A stretch of DNA of 64,000 bases from contig NZ_JARUBH010000009.1 in the NCBI RefSeq assembly GCF_029626105.1, positions 6,262,001 through 6,326,000 of the forward strand, given 5' to 3'. The notes beneath the pieces were generated by a model. The model saw only the letters and a program-made list of their open reading frames with translations, was not told the origin of the DNA and made no database searches. Each line of letters starts with the position of its first letter. Position 1 is the stretch's first letter. A program made the translations under genes and the position numbers. This DNA comes from Solwaraspora sp. WMMD792. GTDB lineage: Bacteria > Actinomycetota > Actinomycetes > Mycobacteriales > Micromonosporaceae. Positions 1-9,747 of this stretch are shown here, piece by piece.

Positions 1-24
1 GCCTGTGAGCCTACGGGACCGGAA

Positions 25-1017
25 TCAGCGGTCGGCGAGGTCGGCGATGGTGTTCACCAGACCGGCTGCGGTCTGCGGCTCCCGGGTGGTCAGCACGAGA
101 TAGCGGCCACCGGACAGCTGCACCCGGATGCCCGGACCGGATCGGGTGATCAGGGCACGTCCACGCGTGTCGGGGTGGTAGCGGTAGCCCCAGCCGCCCC
201 ATTCGGACACCCGTACCGTCGTCTGGACGGCCCCGACGACCTCCCGCGCCGGTACGCTGATCCGCGGCCATCCGAACGGACCGAATCCGATGTGGATGCC
301 CTGCCGGTCGATGGTCAGCCGGTTGACCAGCAGCAGCATCACCAACGCCACGGTGAGCAGCACCGGGCTGGCCACCCAGACGTTGATCCAGACCGCCAGG
401 ACCCCGGCGAGCAGCAGCAACGGGACCAGGATCCACAGCCCGGTGCGGGACACCGACGTCTGCTCGGTCCACCCGGCACCGTCGGCCGGCAGCGGCACCC
501 GGGGCAGCTCGGCGGCGGGTCGGCCGTCCGCCGCCGGCCGGGCCGGCGGCGGACCGCACGCCGCGTACGCCAGCACCGTCCAACCGGTCACCCCGACCAT
601 CAGCGCGGGAATGTGCCAGCTCGGAGCCGGTGCCCGGGTCGGGTCCAGTACATCGACCGACAGTGCCACGGTGGTCAGCCAGATCCCGGCGACGAACCCG
701 GCGACCGCCGCGCCGATGGTGATCAGCCACCGCCGCAGCTGCCACCGCAGCCCGAGCGGCAGCACCCCGACTGCGGCGAGCACCGCCCCGGTGGCCGCGC
801 CGATCGTGTAGCCGGTCACGCTGTTCGTCAGCGAACTGGTCGCGTCGACGACGTCGGCCGTGTTCCAGTGCATCGGTAGCCGGTCCGGCAGCCGGTGCCG
901 CAGCACCTCGGCGGTCAACGGCACCACGGCGACCGGGAGCACAGCGAGCAGGAAACCGAGCAGCCGCCGGCCGCCGCCTCCGGCGCGGTCCTGTCCGGCC
1001 GTCCCTCCGTCGCTCAC
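25..1017 (-). CDS. DUF1648-type multi-pass membrane protein
   Basis: Integral membrane protein of unknown function, about 330 residues. The N-terminal part has the Leu-Pro-x-His-Trp-Asn signature typical of DUF1648 membrane proteins. It has about six hydrophobic helices, with a Pro/Ala-rich cytosolic loop near the middle. The last ~100 residues after the final helix look like a soluble PH-like beta domain (GIHIGFGPFGWPRISVP region). I chose the GTG at 1017 over one 33 bases upstream because a GGGA ribosome site lies about 12 bases before it and the protein then begins VSDGGT. The gene follows the helicase gene on the same strand after 92 bases, so co-transcription is possible. Family placement is by eye and no substrate can be inferred. 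Confidence 0.8.
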   Translation of the reverse strand: MSDGGTAGQDRAGGGGRRLLGFLLAVLPVAVVPLTAEVLRHRLPDRLPMHWNTADVVDATSSLTNSVTGYTIGAATGAVLAAVGVLPLGLRWQLRRWLITIGAAVAGFVAGIWLTTVALSVDVLDPTRAPAPSWHIPALMVGVTGWTVLAYAACGPPPARPAADGRPAAELPRVPLPADGAGWTEQTSVSRTGLWILVPLLLLAGVLAVWINVWVASPVLLTVALVMLLLVNRLTIDRQGIHIGFGPFGWPRISVPAREVVGAVQTTVRVSEWGGWGYRYHPDTRGRALITRSGPGIRVQLSGGRYLVLTTREPQTAAGLVNTIADLADR

Positions 1018-1109
1018 CTGGCGATTGTTTCCCAGCTGTCGCCGGGCCAACCTGGAGGGGGCGGGCGGTGTGGCGCGCGCCGTTCTGCTAGTGCCGCCGG
1101 TCGGTTCGG

Positions 1110-3293
1110 CTAGTGCCGGTGGTCGGTCCGGGCGTGGTCGGTCAGCGCGGGTGGCAACGGTTCGGCGTGCAGCACCGTCAACCGGGACACCGCCCGGGTC
1201 AGCACCACGTACAGCCGGTGCAGCCCACGCGGCTCGGCCGCGACGATACCGGCCGGCTCGACCACCACCACGTGGTCGTACTCCAGTCCCTTCACCTCGG
1301 TCGCGGCGACCACCGACACCCGGATCCCCGGGTCACCGCCGGCTCCGGTGACGCCGACACCGGCGGCGGTCAGGGCATCGCGCAGGCCGGTCACCGCGGA
1401 CTCGGCGGCGATCACCCCGACCGAGCCGTCGTGCGTCAGCGCCGTGTGCACCTCGGCCACCGTGGCGCCGGTCAGATCATCGACGGTACGTACCGACAGC
1501 GACCCGTCGCGGCGCAGCGACACCGCCGGCGGCACGTCCACTCCGAGCGCCGGCAGCAGCCGGTTGGCCAGCTCGACCACCACCGCCGGCACCCGGAAGC
1601 CGACCGTCAGCGGCACCACGGCGGCGTCCGGCCGACCGAGGTGGGTCAGGGTCCGGCGCCAGTCGGTGGCCGCCCACGGGGCGGTGCCCTGCGCCAGGTC
1701 GCCGAGCAGGGTGACCGAGCCGTGTTCGCTGCGCCGGGCGATCGCCCGGCACTGCATCGGCGACAGGTCCTGCGCCTCGTCGATGACCACATGCCCGTAC
1801 CCGGTGGGCCGGTCGAGCAGCCCGGCGACCTCGTCGATCAGCACCAGGTCGGCCTCGGCCCATCTGGTGGTGCGGACCGACCTGGCCGGTGGCCGCAGCA
1901 GCGCCGCCTGTTCGGCCTCGTCGAGCAGCCCGGTGGCGGCCGCCGCCAGCCGCTGCGAATCGGTGAGCAGCGTGGACACCACCTCGGTCGGGGTGAGCGC
2001 CGGCCAGACCCGGTCCAGCACGGCGCGTACCGGTGCCACCCGGGCCATCCGCCGCAGCCACGCGTCGCTCGGTGATTCGGCGCGCCGGGTCTCGGCTTGG
2101 CGTTGCAGCAGCGCGACGATCCGGGCCTGCACCCGTTCCCGACCGATCCGGTACGGCGGATCCTCCTCGCGGACCGTCCGCACGATGCGGTGCAGCGCCT
2201 CGACGCCGATCCGCCAGCGGTAGGAGCCGTCCGGCACCACGATCGACTCGTCCGGTTCGCCGAGGTACGCCTCGACGGCGCGGCGCAGCACCTGCGCCAT
2301 CCTGGGGTCGTGTTTGAGCACGGCGGCGGCCGGGGTGTCCTCGGCCCGTACCGGCACCGAGTCGATCAGGTCGGTGACCGTGCACTGGGCCACCTCGACC
2401 TCGCCGAGGGCGGGCAGCACGTTGGCGATGTAGGACAGGAACACCCGGTTCGGTCCGACGATCAGCACTCCGGCCTTGCGTAGCCGTTCCCGGTGCGCGT
2501 ACAGCAGGTAGGCGGCCCGGTGCAGGCCGACCGCGGTCTTGCCGGTGCCGGGCGCTCCCTGCACGCAGATCGACTCGGCCAGCGCGGCCCGGACCAGCTC
2601 GTCCTGTTCGGGCTGAATGGTGGCGACGATGTCCCGCATCGGGCCGACCCGGGGCCGTTCGATCTCGGTGGTCAGGATGCGGGAGGCGGTGCCGAGCTCC
2701 TCGCCCCGGTCGAGGTGTTCGTCCTCGAAGCTGGTGAGTTCGCCGCCGGCGTAACCGAACCGGCGGCGGACCCGTACCCGCTGCGGGTCGCGGGCGCTGG
2801 CCTGGTAGAAGGCCCGGCTGATCGGCGCACGCCAGTCGAGGACCAGTGGTTCGCCGGTGTCGTCGGCGACATGCCGGCGGCCGATGTGGTGCCGACTGAT
2901 CTGGTGCCGGCCGGCCAGCAGCCCGCCCGGATCGGGCTCACGGCCTGGCTCAGGGTCGTCTTCGAGCTCGTCGAGCTCGTCGAGCTCGTCGAGATCAAGA
3001 TCGAGGTCGGGATCGTCTTCGACGTCGAGCCGGCCGAAGAACAGCGGCGTGTCCGGGTTGTCGGCCAGCTCGGCGACCCGGCGGGCCAGGTGCCGGCCCA
3101 GGGTCTCGGCGGTGTACGCGTCCCCGGCGACCCGGTCGCCGGTGCTGAACAGGGCTTCGGCCCGGTCGCGCATCCGGGCGAGCGCGGCGCGGGACGCGGT
3201 CAGATGGGCGCGTTCGGCGGCGAGTTCGCCGTCCAGATCGGGTGCAGGGCGGTCGGGAGTGGGTGCGGGGTGGTCGAGGTCGGGTGCGGGCAT
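1110..3293 (-). CDS. HelD-like superfamily 1 helicase (RNA polymerase-associated type)
   Basis: UvrD/Rep-like ATPase of the HelD group, 727 residues. Known members bind RNA polymerase, release stalled complexes, and in some actinomycetes (HelR) protect against rifamycins. The N-terminal ~60 residues form a charged coiled coil as in HelD. Walker A (GAPGTGKT) is at about residues 246-253 and Walker B (VIDEAQD) near residue 500. A C-terminal SF1A half has the VKGLEYDHVVVVEP motif. ATG 3293 has a CAGGAG site 5 bases upstream; an in-frame start 111 bases further upstream has no such support. A low-complexity acidic stretch of Leu-Asp-Glu repeats lies near residues 95-112. The gene is divergent from mqnA across 281 bases. 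I found no rifamycin-associated element there by eye, so an antibiotic role is unproven. Confidence 0.9.
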   Translation of the reverse strand: MPAPDLDHPAPTPDRPAPDLDGELAAERAHLTASRAALARMRDRAEALFSTGDRVAGDAYTAETLGRHLARRVAELADNPDTPLFFGRLDVEDDPDLDLDLDELDELDELEDDPEPGREPDPGGLLAGRHQISRHHIGRRHVADDTGEPLVLDWRAPISRAFYQASARDPQRVRVRRRFGYAGGELTSFEDEHLDRGEELGTASRILTTEIERPRVGPMRDIVATIQPEQDELVRAALAESICVQGAPGTGKTAVGLHRAAYLLYAHRERLRKAGVLIVGPNRVFLSYIANVLPALGEVEVAQCTVTDLIDSVPVRAEDTPAAAVLKHDPRMAQVLRRAVEAYLGEPDESIVVPDGSYRWRIGVEALHRIVRTVREEDPPYRIGRERVQARIVALLQRQAETRRAESPSDAWLRRMARVAPVRAVLDRVWPALTPTEVVSTLLTDSQRLAAAATGLLDEAEQAALLRPPARSVRTTRWAEADLVLIDEVAGLLDRPTGYGHVVIDEAQDLSPMQCRAIARRSEHGSVTLLGDLAQGTAPWAATDWRRTLTHLGRPDAAVVPLTVGFRVPAVVVELANRLLPALGVDVPPAVSLRRDGSLSVRTVDDLTGATVAEVHTALTHDGSVGVIAAESAVTGLRDALTAAGVGVTGAGGDPGIRVSVVAATEVKGLEYDHVVVVEPAGIVAAEPRGLHRLYVVLTRAVSRLTVLHAEPLPPALTDHARTDHRH

Positions 3294-3298
3294 GCTGA

Positions 3299-4447
<1,149 letters not shown>

Positions 4448-4503
4448 CCGCCTGCTCTCTGCCCTGACCGGGCCCCGACGGTTCAGTGCCCGGCCCCGAC
4501 GGT

Positions 4504-5640
4504 TCAGTGCCCGACCGAGGTGACCGTCGCTGCCCGCAGCTGCTCGGTCACCGCGCGACAGATCTGCCCGCCGTACGTGAACGGCCGGTCGGCCGGGAAC
4601 CGGGTCATCACCCCGATGGTCCACCCGTCGCCGATCGCCAGGCAATTGACGTGCCACTCCTGCTCATCGTCGCGGATCACCCAGCCGTTCTTGATGGCGA
4701 TCCCGTCGGCGTCGTCTGTCGGGAACGCCTCGATCACCCCGAAATCGCCTGGACTGCGTACGCTGCGCATTTCGGTCAGCAGCCAGTCGGTCCACTCGGC
4801 GCCGGCCGCCCGGCCGTCGGCGATGCACGCCCCGATCCGGGCCACGTCGCGGGGGGAGAGCCGGGTGGTGCTCCACCGGTTCTCGGTCGAGCTGCGGCTG
4901 TCGGTGAGCCCGCAGATCCGGATCATCCGCTCGGTCGCCGCGGTCCGGCCGATCTCCTGCCACAGCTCCTCGGCGACCTGGTTGTCGCTGTCCCTGATCA
5001 TGATTTCGAGCTGCCGCATCCGGAAGTCGCTCGGCGACCGGCCCGCTTCGGCCGAGGTACGCAGGTAGTCGGCCGCGATCCACGCCTTGATCAGCGACGC
5101 CGTGGTACTGGTCGCGGCCAGGTTGGCCGATCCGTGGATCTCTCCGGTCCGCTGGTCGAGCATCGCCCACGACCACCAGCCGTCGATGCCGTCCAGCCGT
5201 ACCGTGGTCGGCGCGATGGCCAGCGGTGACAACGTCGGGTCGGGCTCCGGAGTCGGGCTCTCGCTCGGGCCAACCGTCAAGGTCGACGCCGGCTGACGCC
5301 AGCGGGACTGCTGGTCACTCGGCTCTTCGTCGGCGGCGGCCAACGGCACGTCGGGAACCAGCCGCAACCCGGCGATACCGGCGACGCCCAGAGCGACGAC
5401 ACCGATCACGATCAGCGGCGTACGCCACCTGGCCCGGGAGTGGCGGGCCACGCCGCCCACTTGCCCGGTCACCAGCCGACCAGGTCGGCCGGCCATCAGC
5501 CAGGAGGGTCGGCCGGCCATCAACCGACCCGGTCGGCCGGTGAACAACCGGCGCAGTCGGCTGGTGAACAACCGGCGCAGTCGGCTGGTGAACAACCGGC
5601 GCAGTCGGCGGGTCGACGGAATCCAGGAGGTGGGTGGCAT
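4504..5640 (-). CDS. Membrane-anchored beta-lactamase-fold protein with repetitive N-terminus
   Basis: Putative serine beta-lactamase/transpeptidase-fold protein, 378 residues. A cytosolic Arg-rich N-terminus (residues 12-59) is built from six 8-residue repeats such as RLRRLFTS and GRPGRLMA. One membrane helix follows at about 75-94, then a Ser/Pro/Thr linker, then an extracytoplasmic domain. Catalytic-type motifs are visible: S182-L-I-K185 (SxxK), SDN at 218-220, and KNG at 317-319 in place of KTG. The general-base Glu of true class A enzymes is not obvious, so it may be a cell-wall or regulatory homologue rather than a resistance enzyme. The start follows the stop of its upstream paralogue by one base, so translation is probably coupled. 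The substrate is unknown. Confidence 0.85.
   Translation of the reverse strand: MPPTSWIPSTRRLRRLFTSRLRRLFTSRLRRLFTGRPGRLMAGRPSWLMAGRPGRLVTGQVGGVARHSRARWRTPLIVIGVVALGVAGIAGLRLVPDVPLAAADEEPSDQQSRWRQPASTLTVGPSESPTPEPDPTLSPLAIAPTTVRLDGIDGWWSWAMLDQRTGEIHGSANLAATSTTASLIKAWIAADYLRTSAEAGRSPSDFRMRQLEIMIRDSDNQVAEELWQEIGRTAATERMIRICGLTDSRSSTENRWSTTRLSPRDVARIGACIADGRAAGAEWTDWLLTEMRSVRSPGDFGVIEAFPTDDADGIAIKNGWVIRDDEQEWHVNCLAIGDGWTIGVMTRFPADRPFTYGGQICRAVTEQLRAATVTSVGH
5468..5611. repeat. Six tandem copies of a 24-bp unit inside a coding region
   Basis: Six head-to-tail 24-bp units occupy 5468-5491, 5492-5515, 5516-5539, 5540-5563, 5564-5587 and 5588-5611. The units at 5540-5563 and 5564-5587 are identical. 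The unit at 5588 differs only near its end, and the three at the left are diverged. The period is a multiple of three, so copy-number change keeps the gene in frame. There are no spacers, so this is not a CRISPR array. Confidence 0.95.
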
Positions 5641-5641
5641 G

Positions 5642-6628
5642 TCACCCGGCCGGTGTCGCCGGGGGCGGCAGCTCGGCGGGCAGCTGGATGGCGGCGCCGA
5701 CGTGTGGGGTGACGAGTTGCCGGGTTACCTCGCGGCAGATGCCCGACCCGTACTCGAGGCCGTAGCGGCCCGGGTACCGGGTCATCACCGCCAGCACCCA
5801 GTCGTCGTGTACGGCCAGGCAGTTGAGATGCCACAGGCCGTCCGCCCAGATCAGCGTCCAACCGTTCTTGATGCCGACCGGCGACTCCCGCAGCAGGCTC
5901 TCCGGCAGGCCGTCGATGATGCCCCAGCGGCCCCCGCCGGAGGCGGTCTCCTGCTCGGACGCGGCGGTCCCGCCCCGTACCTGGGACATCTCGTCGAGCA
6001 CCCAATCGGTCCAGAAAGGGCCGGCGGCGGTGCCGTTCTTGACGCACTCGCCCATGAGCACGGCATCGCGGGCGGACATCTGGGTGTAGCTCCACCAGAC
6101 GTGGTCCTCCTTCGGCGGTACGACCATCCGGGTCTGCTGCAGGCCGCACATCTTGATCATCCGGGCGAGGACCTCGTCGCCGCCGGCCTCGTAGTACAGC
6201 CGATCCGTGGCCCGGTCGTCGCTGTCGCGGATGGCCAGGCTGGCCTGCTGCAGAACCTCGGGCTTGGGCTCGGCGTCGTCGAGTCTCCGCAGGTAGTCAG
6301 CGACGATCCAGATCTTGATCATCGATTCGGTGGAGCTGGTCTCGGTCATGTTGGCCGAGCCGCCGATCTCGCCGCTGTCGCGGTCCAGCAGCGCCCAGGT
6401 CATGAAACCGTCGACCGGGACCGAGACCGGTACGGCCCGCAACGTCGGAACGGCCGGCGGCTCGGGGGACTCGGCCATGGCGAGGGCCGGATCGGTCAGC
6501 TCGACGACGGACCGGTTGGCGTCCGGCCCGGTCCCGCCGACGAACCGGGCCGAGGCGGTGGGGATCACCAGAACGGCACCGACCACCAGGGCTGCCAGCA
6601 CGACAGTGAGTGTCACGCGTGAACTCAT
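5642..6628 (-). CDS. Secreted or anchored beta-lactamase-fold protein, paralogue of the next gene
   Basis: 328-residue paralogue of the adjacent gene at 4504-5640. An N-terminal hydrophobic helix (about residues 5-25) acts as signal or anchor. The extracytoplasmic domain has S102-M-I-K105 (SxxK), an SDD at 136-138 where the paralogue has SDN, and KNG at 254-256. The Trp-x-Trp and GSANM/GSANL blocks before the serine are shared by both. The ATG at 6628 has a GGAG site nine bases upstream, so longer in-frame starts were rejected. It is the first gene of a two-gene operon formed by tandem duplication. Enzymatic activity is uncertain because the Asn of the SDN motif is Asp. Confidence 0.85.
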   Translation of the reverse strand: MSSRVTLTVVLAALVVGAVLVIPTASARFVGGTGPDANRSVVELTDPALAMAESPEPPAVPTLRAVPVSVPVDGFMTWALLDRDSGEIGGSANMTETSSTESMIKIWIVADYLRRLDDAEPKPEVLQQASLAIRDSDDRATDRLYYEAGGDEVLARMIKMCGLQQTRMVVPPKEDHVWWSYTQMSARDAVLMGECVKNGTAAGPFWTDWVLDEMSQVRGGTAASEQETASGGGRWGIIDGLPESLLRESPVGIKNGWTLIWADGLWHLNCLAVHDDWVLAVMTRYPGRYGLEYGSGICREVTRQLVTPHVGAAIQLPAELPPPATPAG

Positions 6629-7035
6629 GGAAGGCGGCTCCGGGGAGTGAATCGGTGATTTCAGCTCGTCGGTGCTCTGGCGGGTTACGTCGGTGAGGGA
6701 AGGTCCTCGTACCGGGTGTTTCTGGAAGTGCGGGTCTTTTGCCGACAAATGCGGGTCAGGTGGGCCGGTGTGCGCCTCGACGCCGCCGCGCCATTGGGCA
6801 GTTTACGGGGCGAATCTCGGAGTGCCAGCCCTCGCGCGCCGGAGATCTCAGGGGATGAGTGACGAATACACCTGATTCGTCCAATTAGCTGAGTATTTTC
6901 AGGATAATAAGTGGATAAAAGTCATGTTCGCGGGGATACATCCGGTCACTCGTTGCGCCAGCCTGGTCTCTGGCAGTGAAGATTCTTCGAGTGCTGTTAC
7001 AGGGCTTGGCTGCGACTGGGGTTTCTTGTAACACT
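6629..7035. other. Divergent intergenic region with AT-rich patch
   Basis: 407 bases between the beta-lactamase-fold pair (leftward) and the paa operon (rightward), with no convincing gene. Positions about 6865-6925 are strikingly AT-rich for this chromosome and probably hold promoter sequences. The right end carries the inverted repeat described separately. Confidence 0.6.
6995..7033. promoter_or_regulatory. Inverted repeat, candidate operator of the paa operon
   Basis: TGTTACA at 6995-7001 and its perfect complement TGTAACA at 7027-7033 are 32 bp apart centre to centre, about three helical turns on one DNA face. The right arm ends two bases before the paaA ATG. The position suits a repressor or looping regulator of paa transcription. 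No regulator gene is adjacent. Confidence 0.5.
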
Positions 7036-8196
7036 ATGTCGGTGGACGGTGACGACGCCCAGACGGTGAGTGGCGCCCGCAGCGGGATTCTCGACGAGGT
7101 CGAGGCCGCCGAAGCTGCGCTGCGCGACGCGGCGCTGCGCGGCCGGATCCCTGGTCCACGCGCCGCCGACGATCCGACCTGTCCCGACAAACCGGGCGAT
7201 CCCGACCGGGACTTCATCGAGATGATCGACGCCGACCAGAAGATCGAGCCGCGCGACTGGATGCCGGACGGCTACCGGCGCACACTGATCCGGCAGATCG
7301 CGCAACACGCGCACTCCGAGATCATTGGCATGCAGCCCGAAGGCAACTGGCTGACCCGGGCGCCCAGCCTGCACCGCAAGGCGATCCTGCTGGCAAAGGT
7401 CCAGGACGAGGCCGGCCACGGGCTGTACCTGTACGCCGCGGCGGAGACCCTCGGCATCAGTCGGGAAGAGTTGGTCGACCTGCTGCTCGCCGGCCGGCAA
7501 AAGTACAGCTCCATCTTCAACTACCCCACGCTGACCTGGGCAGACGTCGGCGCGATCGGTTGGTTGGTGGACGGCGCGGCGATCATCAACCAGGTCCCGC
7601 TGTGCCGCTGCTCGTACGGCCCGTACGCCCGTGCCATGATCCGCATCTGCAAGGAGGAGTCGTTCCACCAGCGGCAGGGCTACGAGATCCTGCACACCCT
7701 CGCGCACGGCACCCCGGCTCAGCATCAGATGGCCCAGGACGCGGTGGACCGCTGGTGGTATCCGTCGCTGGCGATGTTCGGGCCGCCGGATGCCGACTCG
7801 ACCCATTCGGGGCAGTCGATGCGCTGGAAGATCAAGCGGTTCTCCAACGACGAGCTGCGCCAACGCTTCGTGGACATGTGCGTCCAGCAGGTCGGCCCGC
7901 TCGGGCTCACCCTGCCCGATCCCGAACTACGGTGGAACGAGCAGCGTCAGGCGTACGACTTCACCCCGCCGGACTACGACGAACTGCTCCGGGTGATCCG
8001 CGGCGACGGGCCGTGCAACCGGCAGCGGCTCGCCCACCGGCGGGCCGCGCACGCCGCCGGCGGCTGGGTCCGCGAGGCGGCCCGGGCGTACGCGGAGAAG
8101 CAGGCCGACCGGCGGAAAGCCGGCGACACGACGGCCGGAGTGGGCGTCGCGACGGCCGGAGTGGGCGCTCCGCCGGTCGGAGTGGGTGCCGGATGA
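7036..8196 (+). CDS. paaA: 1,2-phenylacetyl-CoA epoxidase, catalytic subunit PaaA
   Basis: Catalytic di-iron subunit of the PaaABCE monooxygenase, which epoxidises phenylacetyl-CoA in aerobic aromatic degradation. The protein has 386 residues. The family core starts at [17 protein letters not shown]. Carboxylate/His iron-ligand motifs are visible in [13 protein letters not shown] and [12 protein letters not shown]. The N-terminus carries ~50 extra charged residues compared with the usual family start. The C-terminus ends in a Gly/Val/Ala-rich repeat ([21 protein letters not shown]). ATG 7036 has no strong ribosome site, so the start is uncertain and a GTG at 7066 is possible. It leads a five-gene operon in which each junction overlaps, which indicates translational coupling of the complex. 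Confidence 0.95.
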   Translation: MSVDGDDAQTVSGARSGILDEVEAAEAALRDAALRGRIPGPRAADDPTCPDKPGDPDRDFIEMIDADQKIEPRDWMPDGYRRTLIRQIAQHAHSEIIGMQPEGNWLTRAPSLHRKAILLAKVQDEAGHGLYLYAAAETLGISREELVDLLLAGRQKYSSIFNYPTLTWADVGAIGWLVDGAAIINQVPLCRCSYGPYARAMIRICKEESFHQRQGYEILHTLAHGTPAQHQMAQDAVDRWWYPSLAMFGPPDADSTHSGQSMRWKIKRFSNDELRQRFVDMCVQQVGPLGLTLPDPELRWNEQRQAYDFTPPDYDELLRVIRGDGPCNRQRLAHRRAAHAAGGWVREAARAYAEKQADRRKAGDTTAGVGVATAGVGAPPVGVGAG

Positions 8197-8495
8197 GCGG
8201 CGAACCGGCCCGGACCCCGCCCACCCCGCTGTGGGAGGTCTTCATCCGGTCCCGGCGCGGGCTTGCCCACACCCACGTCGGCAGCCTGCACGCGCCGGAC
8301 GCGACGCTCGCCCTGCGGCACGCCCGCGACCTGTACACCCGCCGGCAGGAAGGCGTCTCGATCTGGGTGGTACCGGCGGAGTCGATCACCGCGTCCAGCC
8401 CCGACGAGAAGGGCGCCTTCTTCGACCCGGCAGCCGACAAGGTCTACCGGCACCCGACCTTCTACCAGGTGCCGGACGGAGCGCGGCACCTGTGA
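8193..8495 (+). CDS. paaB: Phenylacetyl-CoA epoxidase subunit PaaB
   Basis: Small 100-residue PaaB subunit. It is needed for activity and bridges the PaaAC heterodimers in known complexes. The [20 protein letters not shown] opening, the [12 protein letters not shown] segment and the [13 protein letters not shown] ending are all diagnostic. The start overlaps the paaA stop by ATGA, and the stop overlaps the paaC GTG. Length is typical and nothing is unusual. Confidence 0.95.
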   Translation: MSGEPARTPPTPLWEVFIRSRRGLAHTHVGSLHAPDATLALRHARDLYTRRQEGVSIWVVPAESITASSPDEKGAFFDPAADKVYRHPTFYQVPDGARHL

Positions 8496-9244
8496 CCACG
8501 ACACCCCCCGACCAGCTGCTCTGCTGGGCCGACGACGCGTTGATCACCGCTCAGCGGCTGGCCGCCTGGTGCGCCCGCGCCCCCGAGCTGGAGGAGGACG
8601 TCGCGCTCACCAACATCGCGCTCGACCAGCTCGGCGTGGCCCGGCTGCTGCTGTCGTACGCCGCCGAGCAGCTCACCCCCGATGCGGTGCCGGCCGCGCC
8701 GGCTGACCAGCCGGTTACCGAGGACACCCTGGCGTTTCTCCGCTCCGACCAGGAGTTTCGCAACTGCCTGCTGGTGGAGCTGCCGGACGACGACTACGCG
8801 GTGACCATCGGCAAGCTGCTGTTCCTCGCCGCGTACCAGGTCCGGCTCTACGCCGTGCTGAGCGCCGGCGCCGACCAGCGGCTCGCCGCGATCGCCGGCA
8901 AGGCGGCCAAGGAGTCCGCCTACCACCTCGACCACGCGCGGCTGTGGACCCTGCGGCTCGGCGACGGCACCGAGGAGTCGCACCGTCGCATGCAGTACGC
9001 GGTCGACGAACTCTGGCCGTACACCTATGAGCTGGTCGCCCCGGTGCCCGGCAGCGGCCTGGCCGACCTGCGGTCCGACTGGCTCGCCACGGTCGGTCCG
9101 ATCCTTGCCGAAGCGACCCTGGCCGCGCCTGGTGGCGGCTGGCGGCCCGGCGGCGGTCGGCTGGGCCGGCACACCGAACACCTGTCGTACCTGCTGGCCG
9201 AGATGCAGGTGGTGCACCGGGCCCACCCGGGTGCGCGATGGTGA
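8492..9244 (+). CDS. paaC: Phenylacetyl-CoA epoxidase subunit PaaC
   Basis: Structural, ferritin-like partner of PaaA, 250 residues. It is four-helix-bundle rich, with the LEEDVALTNIALDQLGVARLL and KESAYHLDHARLWTLRLGDG blocks of the family. The real start is GTG 8492, which overlaps the paaB stop as GTGA; an in-frame reading beginning upstream would run through paaB. PaaC forms the stable AC heterodimer to which PaaB and the reductase PaaE dock. A short Gly-rich insertion (APGGGWRPGGGRLG) lies near the C-terminus. Confidence 0.95.
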   Translation: MTTTPPDQLLCWADDALITAQRLAAWCARAPELEEDVALTNIALDQLGVARLLLSYAAEQLTPDAVPAAPADQPVTEDTLAFLRSDQEFRNCLLVELPDDDYAVTIGKLLFLAAYQVRLYAVLSAGADQRLAAIAGKAAKESAYHLDHARLWTLRLGDGTEESHRRMQYAVDELWPYTYELVAPVPGSGLADLRSDWLATVGPILAEATLAAPGGGWRPGGGRLGRHTEHLSYLLAEMQVVHRAHPGARW

Positions 9245-9747
9245 CCGGAAGCCCCGCAGCCGCTGGCGGGGCCGGGTCGGCAGCCCGGGCGGCGGTCGAA
9301 GCCGTCGTCGACCCGGAGATCCGCGTACTCACCATCGCCGAGCTCGGCATCCTCCGTGCCGTCGAGGTCACCGAGGCCACCGGCGCGGTCCGGGTGACGA
9401 TCACTCCCACCTACAGCGGGTGCCCGGCGATGGAGCTGATCCGGGCCGAGATCCGGGCGGCGCTGCACCGGTCCGGCTTCACCGACGTCGCGGTCGTCAC
9501 CGAACTGGCGCCCGCGTGGAGCACCGACTGGATCACCGAGGCGGGCCGGCACAAGCTCGCCGCCGCCGGGATCGCCCCACCTGCGTCGGCCGCCACCGGT
9601 CCAGTGCCGGTCCCGTTGGCCGTACGCTGCCCGGCCTGCGGCTCACCGCGCACCGAGCAGCTGAGCCGATTTGGTGCCACGGCCTGCAAGGCGCTGTGGC
9701 GGTGCCAGGACTGCACCGAGCCGTTCGAGCAGATGAAGGCGTTCTGA
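9238..9747 (+). CDS. paaD: PaaD, MIP18/DUF59 iron-sulfur assembly factor of the paa operon
   Basis: 169-residue PaaD. The family is proposed to mature the iron centre or cluster of the epoxidase system. The N-terminal DUF59 (MIP18) domain includes VVDPEIRVLTIAELGIL and the TPTYSGCPAMELI cysteine loop. A C-terminal zinc-ribbon-like region has CPACGSPRT and CQDC pairs. It overlaps the paaC stop; GTG 9241 is an equally good start and would make the usual GTGA coupling. The stop shares its A with the paaE ATG. Confidence 0.93.
   Translation: MVTGSPAAAGGAGSAARAAVEAVVDPEIRVLTIAELGILRAVEVTEATGAVRVTITPTYSGCPAMELIRAEIRAALHRSGFTDVAVVTELAPAWSTDWITEAGRHKLAAAGIAPPASAATGPVPVPLAVRCPACGSPRTEQLSRFGATACKALWRCQDCTEPFEQMKAF

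Noticed and set aside
5468-5611. Regular direct repeats as a CRISPR array
   Set aside because: The 24-bp units are contiguous with no spacers, and the array is in frame inside a gene.
4504-6628. True antibiotic-resistance beta-lactamases
   Set aside because: The KTG box is KNG, the general-base Glu is not evident, and one copy has SDD. Resistance cannot be claimed.
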